A DNA stretch of 64,000 nt from RAM1 sp050247515. GTDB lineage: Bacteria > Pseudomonadota > Gammaproteobacteria > Burkholderiales > Burkholderiaceae_C. The position numbers and the translations under genes were made by a program. Under the pieces are notes generated by a model. The model had not been told where the DNA came from and ran no database searches. It saw only the letters and a program-made list of their open reading frames with translations. Positions 1 through 6,764 of this stretch are shown here, piece after piece. The stretch spans positions 124,001 through 188,000 of the forward strand of contig JBFWUB010000003.1 in the NCBI GenBank assembly GCA_050247515.1, written 5' to 3'. Position 1 is the stretch's first letter. The number at the start of each line of letters is the position of its first letter.

Positions 1-521
1 GGAAATGCCGCCGTCACGCCGCTGGCCGGGTAGCCGCTTCCCTTGTTGACGACGCTCACGCTGGAGACGCCGTACAGGTTGGTCGCTGCCGGTTTGTAGA
101 AATAGACATTGAAGGAGCTGATGCCGCTGGTGGAGCCGGCGGCCTGCTCGGATCCGTCGGCGTTGACGCGACGCTTGTAAGTCACGCGCGGGTCGTAATA
201 GATCAGGTTGACGTCGGGCGAGCGGCCGTAAAAGGTCGTTGGCAGGTTCAGCCAGGTGGAGCTGATGCTGCCGTTCCCGGCGAACACGGCGTCGTTGTTG
301 GGGCCGGTCATGCCCATGCCGCTTGGCACGCCGCCGTACTGGTAGATGGCGGTGGCGGGCATGGAGCCGGAATCGTCAAACATGAAGACGATGTTGGGCT
401 CCACCGCGGCCGTGCGCGACAGCAGTGGGTCCTGGGCGATCTGGGCGTGCAGCGGCTGCACGGACAAGGCTGCCAGGATGCAGCACACCAGGCGGCTAAA
501 CGGGTATCTGGATTGCTTCAT
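1..521 (-). CDS. pilY1: PilY1-like type IV pilus tip adhesin, N-terminal part (runs off window)
   Basis: The minus-strand frame starts at an ATG at 521 and stays open to base 1, so about 173 N-terminal residues are visible. They show a signal peptide (hydrophobic stretch about residues 10-22, then HAQ). A VWA-type metal-binding (MIDAS) motif follows, DDSGSM at about residues 49-54, inside NIVFMF-DDSGSM. PilY1/PilC proteins are large secreted calcium-binding tip adhesins that prime type IV pilus assembly together with the minor pilins. The gene lies just downstream of pilX, as in canonical fimT/fimU-pilV-pilW-pilX-pilY1 operons. The C-terminal beta-propeller lies outside the window, so completeness cannot be judged. 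Confidence 0.85.
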   Translation of the reverse strand, partial: MKQSRYPFSRLVCCILAALSVQPLHAQIAQDPLLSRTAAVEPNIVFMFDDSGSMPATAIYQYGGVPSGMGMTGPNNDAVFAGNGSISSTWLNLPTTFYGRSPDVNLIYYDPRVTYKRRVNADGSEQAAGSTSGISSFNVYFYKPAATNLYGVSSVSVVNKGSGYPASGVTAAF

Positions 522-532
522 GCCGTACCTCA

Positions 533-1123
533 CTACTTGAATTCGATGGTGGACTGCAGCCACACTTCGCTGCCCGTCGGGCGGGTTCGGGCGGCGCCGG
601 ACTCGTCGGGGCCAAAGCCGCGTGCGGTGATGACGCGCGTGGATGTGTCGGATGCGTCGCCCGTGCTGCTGTTGACGACGTTGACTCTTTCAATCATGCA
701 TTCGGGGGCACGGGCGTAGGTCGGCGCGGTCGCGTCGTGGTTCACGAGCGTCAGCGGGACGACGTACACATCAGTCGAACTGCCGCCGTCCCAGGTAGCC
801 AGGTTCTGCCACGCCGGGGTAGTCGCGGTCCCAATGACGGTGGGTGTCGCGTCGGGGTCGGTCAGCCCATGGGCCGCGACGCCCGCCAGTTGGGCCGCCC
901 ACATTTCACAGCGCTGCAAGGCGATCTCCGCCGCCTGCGATGCCAGCAGCGTGGTACGCACGTTGCCGGAAACGCTTTCAGACGACGTGGCGTTGCGGAT
1001 GCTGAGCGTGGCCAGCATGGACAACACGACCAGCATGATCAGCGAAATGATGAGCACCACGCCACGTTGCGGGCTTGGGGGCACGGGCGATGACCGGCCT
1101 CTTCGGGTTGGCAGCTTGTTCAT
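533..1123 (-). CDS. pilX: type IV pilus minor pilin PilX
   Basis: This 196-residue protein has a prepilin leader. After a basic, proline-rich N-terminus, RG precedes the hydrophobic helix VVLIISLIMLVVLSML (about residues 22-37). Position +5 after the processing site is Ile rather than Glu, the pattern known for GspK/PilX-type tip minor pseudopilins. I chose the ATG at 1123 because it overlaps the pilW stop as ATGA. A longer in-frame version starting at 1213 would lie largely inside pilW and adds no recognisable leader. PilX forms the pilus tip complex with PilV, PilW and PilY1. The rest of the protein is divergent, so the call rests on the leader, size and position. Confidence 0.82.
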   Translation of the reverse strand: MNKLPTRRGRSSPVPPSPQRGVVLIISLIMLVVLSMLATLSIRNATSSESVSGNVRTTLLASQAAEIALQRCEMWAAQLAGVAAHGLTDPDATPTVIGTATTPAWQNLATWDGGSSTDVYVVPLTLVNHDATAPTYARAPECMIERVNVVNSSTGDASDTSTRVITARGFGPDESGAARTRPTGSEVWLQSTIEFK

Positions 1124-2064
1124 AGCGATTGCCGGTTGCGCAGCAGGACCGTTGTGGAATAGGCTCTTCGCAATCGCAGGTCGGGCGGGCTGTTGTTCGC
1201 GGTGCCGTTGCATTGCGTGTAGCCAGCCGAGGCGGTGTCGGGCGCGACCGCTTCCTCGCTGCGAATCAGTACGCAGATGCGCACCGTCAGGACCTTGGAC
1301 CAGTTGTCGGAAAAGGTCAGGCTCAACGCATCAACAGCCGTTGCGCCGATGTACCCGGCAACGGTCAATGAGGAGGTGGCGGCAATGGGCGCCGTACCGT
1401 ATTCAAACTGCAGATCTTCCACGTTCTCCACCAGCCGCTGCCCATTCGCGTTGCCATTGCCCTTGCAGTACAGGCCAGGTGAGAGGCTGGCAGTGGATGT
1501 GACGTAGAAACGGTTGTCGGCCACGGTGTAGGTCACATCAGATTCCACCGATGGCGTTGGATTCTTGAACGCCTTGCCGGTAAGCACGGGGAGGTCCTGG
1601 CCCAGGCAGTCGGTGGGCAGTCCGCCGGCGGTGTTGGGCACGGTGTTGTATCTGTCTGCTTCGTAGCGCACGGCAATGGAGTCCGGGCCACCGCTTCCAG
1701 CGCAGGTCAGTGCGTCGTAGGTGGCGGCCAGATCAATGTTGCCAAATGTCCCGTCGCAGCCCCGAATGATGAAGGTGGTGGTGATCGGGTTGCGCGGCGA
1801 GTCAGTGGCGTAGTCCTGCTGCTTGGGGTTGTTACCCGCCATGCGGATGGTCTGGCCCAGGATCGCCAGCGCCGCCTGGGCATCTTCATTCATGCGGACC
1901 TGTGCCTCAGCCACCCGTGTGGCACCCAGCGAGCCAATATAGGACGACACCACGGCGATCGTGATGACCAGGCCAATGGCGATGGACACCATCAGTTCGA
2001 CCAGCGACAGGCCTCTCATGCGCAACTGGCGGGCGCCGGCTGGAGTGGAGCGCAGGGCCCTCAT
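1120..2064 (-). CDS. pilW: type IV pilus minor pilin PilW
   Basis: The product has 314 residues with a class III prepilin leader: RMRG then LSLVELMVSIAIGLVITIAVV, with Glu at +5. It belongs to the PilW family of minor pilins (usually about 270-350 residues), which form the tip complex that initiates pilus assembly. The start at 2064 overlaps the pilV stop by ATGA, showing translational coupling; an in-frame ATG at 2088 adds eight residues that fit less well. Several paired Cys residues in the periplasmic domain suggest disulfides. It is the middle gene of the minus-strand pilV-pilW-pilX-pilY1 run. Confidence 0.88.
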   Translation of the reverse strand: MRALRSTPAGARQLRMRGLSLVELMVSIAIGLVITIAVVSSYIGSLGATRVAEAQVRMNEDAQAALAILGQTIRMAGNNPKQQDYATDSPRNPITTTFIIRGCDGTFGNIDLAATYDALTCAGSGGPDSIAVRYEADRYNTVPNTAGGLPTDCLGQDLPVLTGKAFKNPTPSVESDVTYTVADNRFYVTSTASLSPGLYCKGNGNANGQRLVENVEDLQFEYGTAPIAATSSLTVAGYIGATAVDALSLTFSDNWSKVLTVRICVLIRSEEAVAPDTASAGYTQCNGTANNSPPDLRLRRAYSTTVLLRNRQSL

Positions 2065-2618
2065 AGTGCAAACCTCACGTGCAGACAACGGGGCTGAGGC
2101 GCCGTAAAGGGGCTGAAGGTGGGTGTAACGTTCGGATCAGGGCACTCATCCGACGTGGCCATGTCCAGGCCCACAAACACGGAAGGCTCGTCCCAGATGA
2201 TCCAGATGTCGCCGCGACGCAAGGCGCAGTTGTCGGATTCGCAGGTCACACGCATGCCGGCCAGGGGCCGCAGCTCGCGTTGCAGCACGGTCTGCGTCTC
2301 GAACTTGTCCTTTAGGGCGATCGACGTTGCATCGCAGTCGGGGTATTCGCACGGCGTGCCGGAGGGCAACTGCTTGTAGCTCAGGGTTTCCTTGTACTGG
2401 TTCAATGTGAAACCGTCGGGGTTGGCGCGCATGCGTTCCACATGGCTTGCCGCAATCATGGCCGCCGTCGCCCGGTAACCTGCCAGCTTGGGCATCTGGA
2501 TGGCGTAGCTGAGCATGCCGCCCAGCGCCAGCATGCCAAACGCCAGTATCAGCATGGATACCAGCACCTCAATGAGCGAGGCACCGGACTGCCGATGGAG
2601 CGAAGACGGGTTCTTCAC
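2061..2618 (-). CDS. pilV: type IV pilus modification/minor pilin PilV
   Basis: The product has 185 residues. The prepilin leader QSG precedes ASLIEVLVSMLILAFGMLAL, with Glu at +5 and a long hydrophobic helix. The following segment, with its conserved ERMRANP stretch (about residues 66-72), is typical of PilV. PilV is a minor pilin needed for assembly and fimbrial maturation. The gene sits 9 bp downstream of fimT and overlaps pilW by ATGA. Two Cys pairs in the C-terminal half (CEYPDC and CESDNC) are likely disulfide-forming. Confidence 0.87.
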   Translation of the reverse strand: MKNPSSLHRQSGASLIEVLVSMLILAFGMLALGGMLSYAIQMPKLAGYRATAAMIAASHVERMRANPDGFTLNQYKETLSYKQLPSGTPCEYPDCDATSIALKDKFETQTVLQRELRPLAGMRVTCESDNCALRRGDIWIIWDEPSVFVGLDMATSDECPDPNVTPTFSPFTAPQPRCLHVRFAL

Positions 2619-2627
2619 GGGGCCTTC

Positions 2628-3191
2628 CTATTCACAAACAGCCGATCCATTGGTGTCCGCGCGCGCGCGGCCACCTGCGTTGACGCACACCGTGCGCCGG
2701 GCTGTGCCATTGGCCGTGCTGCCAAAGCGCATGCTGGTAGCCGCCGCGCTGCTCATCAGCCGCCCCGTGCCGGTGAACCTGAACACGGTGGACGAATCCG
2801 CGCCGTCTTCCACGATCTGGTCGGGCGAAGACATGGCCGCCTGCACGCGCAATATTCTTTCGCCCGAATCCCAGGCGCCGTCGTTGTCCAGGTCATGAAA
2901 GATCACCCAGCCGCTGACCCAGCCGTTGTTGCCCGGGCCGTGGCCCGTGCCACAGGCCGGCGTGGCGGATTCGGGGTCGTCGCTGCGGCACACCACCACG
3001 CCGCCACCCAGGCGCACGGCTTCGCTGCGGGCGTAGCGCATGTCGGACAGGAAGGTGTTGACGCTGTTGGAGATGGCGTTGGAGCGGATCATGGATGTGA
3101 ACGAAGGCACAGCCAGAAACGCCAGGATGGCCGAGATGGTCAGGACGACCATCAGCTCGATCAGGGTCAAACCATGCTGGCGTTTATGCAT
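2628..3191 (-). CDS. fimT: GspH/FimT-family pseudopilin
   Basis: The product has 187 residues with a short leader (MHKRQHG) and the mature start LTLIELMVVLTISAILAFLAVPSF, Glu at +5. The GspH/FimT domain follows: ARSEAVRLGG at about residues 53-62, and GWVSGWVIFHDLDNDG further on. FimT/FimU proteins are minor pilins at the base of the tip complex, and FimT members have been linked to DNA binding during natural transformation. It is the first gene of the minor-pilin operon. A (CG)n run near its 3' end (about 2656-2668) is a local oddity. FimT and FimU cannot be separated with certainty here. Confidence 0.85.
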   Translation of the reverse strand: MHKRQHGLTLIELMVVLTISAILAFLAVPSFTSMIRSNAISNSVNTFLSDMRYARSEAVRLGGGVVVCRSDDPESATPACGTGHGPGNNGWVSGWVIFHDLDNDGAWDSGERILRVQAAMSSPDQIVEDGADSSTVFRFTGTGRLMSSAAATSMRFGSTANGTARRTVCVNAGGRARADTNGSAVCE

Positions 3192-3290
3192 GGCGGCAGT
3201 GTTGCCCAGCTTGGCTGGCGGGCCCAGCAGCAGCGGACGAACGGGGGGCTGGGCGGGACGGGCGGAACCGGTTTGCCGGGCAGTAGCTGC

Positions 3291-3740
3291 CTACCGCCGC
3301 ACCTCATCCACCAGCGTCTTGAACTCGTCGATGTCCTCAAAGCTGCGATACACGCTGGCAAACCGCACATAGGCGACCTTGTCGAGCTTTTTCAGCTCGC
3401 GCATCACCAGTTCGCCAATACGGTTGGACGGGATTTCGCGCACGCCCAGGTTCAGGAGCTTTTCCTCGATACGCTCGATCGCGCTGTCGATCTGCTCGGT
3501 ACTGACCGGCCGCTTGCGCAGCGCCAGGTTCATGGAGGCCAGCAGCTTGGCGCGCTCGAATTCGATGCGCCGGCCGTCTTTCTTCACGACGGCCGGGTAG
3601 TTGACGTCGGGCCGCTCGTAGGTCGTGAATCGCTTCTCGCAGGCGCCACACTGGCGCCTGCGGCGGATGAAATCCCCATCCTCCGATACACGCGTTTCCA
3701 CCACCTGGGTTTCGGCGTGACCGCAAAACGGGCATTTCAT
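3291..3740 (-). CDS. nrdR: transcriptional repressor NrdR
   Basis: This 149-residue protein has the full NrdR layout. An N-terminal zinc ribbon (CPFC at 3-6 and CGAC further on) is followed by an ATP-cone domain starting near PAVVKKDGRR. NrdR represses ribonucleotide reductase genes by binding NrdR boxes when ATP/dATP levels are high. Length matches the family (about 150). It lies 10 bp downstream of glyA on the same strand, a very common beta-proteobacterial arrangement, so the two are probably co-transcribed. Confidence 0.97.
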   Translation of the reverse strand: MKCPFCGHAETQVVETRVSEDGDFIRRRRQCGACEKRFTTYERPDVNYPAVVKKDGRRIEFERAKLLASMNLALRKRPVSTEQIDSAIERIEEKLLNLGVREIPSNRIGELVMRELKKLDKVAYVRFASVYRSFEDIDEFKTLVDEVRR

Positions 3741-3750
3741 CGGCTGCCTG

Positions 3751-4995
3751 TCACTTGTAGACGGGGAAGCGGGCGGTCAGGGCGTTGACCTTGGCACGCA
3801 CTGCCGCGATGTTGGCCGGATCGCGCGGGTTGTCCAGCACGTCGGCGATGAGGTTGGCCGTGGCGCGGGCTTCCTCTTCCTTGAAGCCGCGCGTGGTCAT
3901 GGCCGGGGTGCCGATGCGCACGCCGCTGGTGACCATGGGCTTTTCCGGGTCGTTGGGGATGGCGTTCTTGTTGATGGTCATGTGGGCGTCGCCCAGCACG
4001 GCCTCGGCTTCCTTGCCCGTGATGCCCTTGGCGCGCAGGTCCACCAGCATCACATGGCTTTCGGTGCGGCCGCTGACGATGCGCAGGCCACGCTGCACCA
4101 GGGTTTCGGCCACCACGATGGCGTTCTTGGCCACTTGTTGCTGGTAGAGCTTGAATTCAGGCTGCAGTGCTTCCTTGAAGGCAACGGCCTTGGCCGCGAT
4201 CACGTGCATCAGCGGGCCACCCTGCAGGCCGGGGAAGATGGCGCTGTTGATGGCCTTCTCATGCTGGGCCTTCATCAGGATGATGCCGCCGCGCGGGCCG
4301 CGCAGGCTCTTGTGGGTGGTGGAAGTCACCACGTCGGCGTGCGGTACCGGGTTGGGGTACACACCGGCGGCGATCAGGCCGGCATAGTGAGCCATGTCCA
4401 CCATGAAGATGGCGCCTACATCCTTGGCCACCCTGGCAAACCGCTCGAAATCAATGCGCAGGCTGTAGGCCGAGGCACCCGCGATGATCAGCTTGGGCCT
4501 GGTTTCATGCGCCTTGCGCTCCATCGCGTCGTAATCGATCTCTTCCCTGTCGTTCAGGCCGTAGCTCACGACGTTGAACCATTTGCCGCTCATGTTCAGG
4601 GCCATGCCGTGGGTCAGGTGGCCGCCTTCGGCCAGGCTCATGCCCATGATGGTGTCGCCCGGCTTCAAAAAGGCGAGGAACACGGCCTCGTTGGCCGATG
4701 CACCGCAATGCGCCTGAACGTTGGCGGCGTCAGCGCCAAAGATCTGCTTGACGCGGTCAATGGCCAGTTGCTCGGCCACGTCCACATGCTCGCAGCCGCC
4801 GTAGTAGCGGCGGCCCGGGTAGCCCTCGGCGTATTTGTTGGTCAGCTGCGTGCCCTGCGCGGCCATGACGGCCGGCGAGGCGTAGTTTTCGCTGGCAATC
4901 AGCTCGATATGGTGTTCCTGGCGCGCGTTTTCGGCCTGGATGGCGGCCCAGAGTTCGGGGTCGGTCTGTTCAACAAGAATGGAGCGGTCGTACAT
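3751..4995 (-). CDS. glyA: serine hydroxymethyltransferase
   Basis: The 414-residue PLP enzyme interconverts serine plus tetrahydrofolate with glycine plus methylene-tetrahydrofolate, the main source of one-carbon units. Family signatures are intact: ELIASENYAS near residue 31, the Tyr/Gly-rich GRRYYGGCEHVD segment, and the PLP-binding VTSTTHKSLRGPRGG with the Schiff-base lysine at about 229. Length is standard. A 180-bp gap separates it from the upstream transglycosylase gene; a -10-like TACACT (complement of 5160-5165) would give a leader of about 155 nt. I could not match that leader to any known riboswitch. Confidence 0.98.
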   Translation of the reverse strand: MYDRSILVEQTDPELWAAIQAENARQEHHIELIASENYASPAVMAAQGTQLTNKYAEGYPGRRYYGGCEHVDVAEQLAIDRVKQIFGADAANVQAHCGASANEAVFLAFLKPGDTIMGMSLAEGGHLTHGMALNMSGKWFNVVSYGLNDREEIDYDAMERKAHETRPKLIIAGASAYSLRIDFERFARVAKDVGAIFMVDMAHYAGLIAAGVYPNPVPHADVVTSTTHKSLRGPRGGIILMKAQHEKAINSAIFPGLQGGPLMHVIAAKAVAFKEALQPEFKLYQQQVAKNAIVVAETLVQRGLRIVSGRTESHVMLVDLRAKGITGKEAEAVLGDAHMTINKNAIPNDPEKPMVTSGVRIGTPAMTTRGFKEEEARATANLIADVLDNPRDPANIAAVRAKVNALTARFPVYK

Positions 4996-5175
4996 GGTGG
5001 CAGTCCTTAGACGTTGGTCCCTGAGTGAAACCAGGGCTGCCCAGGCGAACGGCTCAAACGCGGCCGGCCATGGCCGGTGCGGTGCGCTTCCCAGTGGTCA
5101 TCCACGTCCGCAGCGGCGCCACAAAGGGGCCGCGCCTATCGCCAGTCGCGCACCCGGCTAGTGTAGCCCAGCCGC

Positions 5176-5994
5176 TTACGAACTGGCCAGCGCGGCGACC
5201 TTCTCGACAGCGGGGGCAGGCTGCTGCGGCGGCACCATCACAGGGATGGACTGCACCGGCGGATTGAACGCCGGCACGGCCTTGCCACCGGCCACCTGCA
5301 GCAGGCGCTGGTGCTCGGCCAGTACCTTGCCGGCGTAGCCACCGTCATCTTCCAGGTTGGCCGCGCCCACGTAAAACTTGAGTCCGCCTTCCAGGGAGCC
5401 GGCGCGGGCAATGCACTCCTGCAGCACCTTCACGCCCACGCGCAGGTTGGTCACCGGGTCAAAGGCGGCCAGCTTGCCGCCAAAACTTTCGTACTTGTCG
5501 CTGTGCACGCCGGTCATGACCTGCATCAGACCCTGTGCGCCGACGGCGCTCTGGGCGAACGGGTTGAAGCCGGATTCCACCGCCATGATGGCCAGGATCA
5601 GCGTCGGGTCAAGCTTGGTGCGTGCACCGATGTCGTAGGCTTCGGCCACCAGCGCACCCAGCGGCTCGGGGGCCACACGGTATTTGCGGCTGAGCCAGAA
5701 GGCCACGGCCGCCTGCTGCTTGGGCAGGCTCTTGGGGTTGGTTGCCGTGGCGCGATCGATGGCGTCGCTTTCCACTTCCATGCCCAATGATGCGATCTGG
5801 CGGGCCTGCAGCCAGCCAATGAGTTTCACTTCGCCAGCCTGACGCAAGTCGGGCCGGGCGGTCAGGGTGATCACGGAAAAAACCACGGCCAGCCCGACGA
5901 GGGCAAAGCCGTTGTGCGTGATCTCAAAAAAGCCCTGGGCGACATCGGATGCGAAGGTTCGCAGGCCCTGGGCGATTTGTCCTAACGCTGTCAT
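5176..5994 (-). CDS. lytic transglycosylase (SLT domain), membrane-anchored
   Basis: I chose the ATG at 5994 because AGAAAGGAAG lies just upstream; this gives 272 residues. A single hydrophobic segment (about residues 30-46, FALVGLAVVFSVITL) anchors the protein in the inner membrane. The SLT/goose-lysozyme-like domain begins around TKLDPTLILAIMAVESGFNPFAQS, where the Glu of AVESGFNP is the expected catalytic acid, and continues with GAQGLMQVM and YVGAANLED. Such enzymes cleave peptidoglycan glycan strands to give 1,6-anhydro-muropeptides. The C-terminus is Pro/Val-rich and lacks a domain I recognise. The biological partner cannot be told from the neighbours. Confidence 0.88.
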   Translation of the reverse strand: MTALGQIAQGLRTFASDVAQGFFEITHNGFALVGLAVVFSVITLTARPDLRQAGEVKLIGWLQARQIASLGMEVESDAIDRATATNPKSLPKQQAAVAFWLSRKYRVAPEPLGALVAEAYDIGARTKLDPTLILAIMAVESGFNPFAQSAVGAQGLMQVMTGVHSDKYESFGGKLAAFDPVTNLRVGVKVLQECIARAGSLEGGLKFYVGAANLEDDGGYAGKVLAEHQRLLQVAGGKAVPAFNPPVQSIPVMVPPQQPAPAVEKVAALASS

Positions 5995-6182
5995 AGCACT
6001 TCCTTTCTGCGCGCGGGCCTGGCTTGTCATGCTGGTGTTGCCAGCATCACTTGCTCAGGCTCCTCGTTTGGATTGGTACGCCATCAGAATCCTGCGCCGT
6101 CTTCAAGACATGTTGCAGCGATTTGACTTAGCCGGGGTCGGCAGCGGGTTCGGGTTGTCCCTAGCTTTTTGGGACTGGGCGG

Positions 6183-6211
6183 ATTTTGATGGAATCCTAA
6201 TACCCAGTCAA
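6183..6211 (-). promoter_or_regulatory. candidate sigma-70 promoter for the transglycosylase gene
   Basis: On the minus strand TTGACT (complement of 6206-6211) and CAAAAT (complement of 6183-6188) are separated by 17 bp. The site sits in the AT-rich patch about 190 bp upstream of the transglycosylase start. The -35 match is good and the -10 match is 4 of 6. The call is tentative. Confidence 0.25.
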
Positions 6212-6533
6212 TCATGAGAAAGAAACTTTTTATTCGCTTAGTTGCATTTAGAAACGTGTACATAAATACAGTAATGCAAGGAAAAATCGCCGCCGCGTGA
6301 TGGCTGCCGGCGGTTTTGCTCCATTTCCGACCGGGTTGCCGAGGCTGTTGATGTCGCCGGCTGGGTCTGGATGAAGCCGTTTTTCTGGACCGATACCTCT
6401 ATTTCCCGTGTCAAGCCAATTGGCGCAATGGATGGGGGCCGTGCCATTGAAAATCCGATTTGAAATCGCATCGCGCATGGCATAAGTTAGCTGGGCTTGT
6501 TGATTCAAGCATCAAGCCGGTAGGAGCCAGGTG

Positions 6534-6706
6534 CCATCAGCCGATGGACGCCGAAGCAGCCCCGGCCACTCATGGAGGCAATCTATTGCCTCCTACGCGG
6601 CGCGGGACCCGACTCTCCCCGCCGCGCACCCAGACGGCATGGGCCTTTGTGCCAGCCGTCAAGCCCGGCGGGGCTGGCTGCAGGCCAGACCTGTCCGGGC
6701 TTTCTT
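6534..6706 (+). ncRNA. candidate structured RNA or leader element (five successive hairpins)
   Basis: Five inverted repeats follow one another. CCATC/GATGG pairs at 6534-6538 with 6543-6547. GGAGGCAA/TTGCCTCC pairs at 6574-6581 with 6586-6593 (TCTA loop). CGCGGCG/CGCCGCG pairs at 6596-6602 with 6620-6626. GACGGC-A-TGG/CCA-GCCGTC pairs at 6633-6642 with 6652-6660. AAGCCCGG/CCGGGCTT pairs at 6661-6668 with 6695-6702, enclosing an inner CTGGC/GCCAG stem and followed by TTTCTT, terminator-like. The element ends about 60 nt before the DUF748 gene. It does not match SRP RNA, 6S RNA, RNase P, cobalamin, glycine or TPP elements by their core motifs. It could be an sRNA with its own terminator, a leader, or a mobile palindromic repeat. 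Confidence 0.35.
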
Positions 6707-6764
6707 CATGGGGGAGGCAATTGCGCATTGACCTTTTGTGGCCTGCGCTCAAGACTCGGGGTCA

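Larger units (their letters stand above)
5995..6764. other. gene-free 770-bp region with AT-rich patch and hairpin series
   Basis: No convincing gene is present; short open frames here lack ribosome sites and family features. The left part, 6183-6260, is markedly AT-rich for this genome and holds a candidate minus-strand promoter. The right part, 6534-6706, holds consecutive strong inverted repeats described separately. The DUF748 gene starts at the right edge. Confidence 0.7.

Noticed and set aside
6238..6508. Short minus-strand open frames in the AT-rich gap
   Set aside because: They have no ribosome-binding site, overlap each other in different frames and show no recognisable sequence features.
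6480..6640. Fluoride-riboswitch-like CTGATGGCACC on the minus strand and glycine-riboswitch-like GGGGAGAG
   Set aside because: The flanking pseudoknot and core segments of both classes are missing, and no matching gene lies downstream on that strand.
6534..6706. Hairpin series considered as SRP, 6S, RNase P or cobalamin RNA
   Set aside because: None of the invariant core motifs (for example the SRP GGAAGCAGCC apical loop or cobalamin box) is present.
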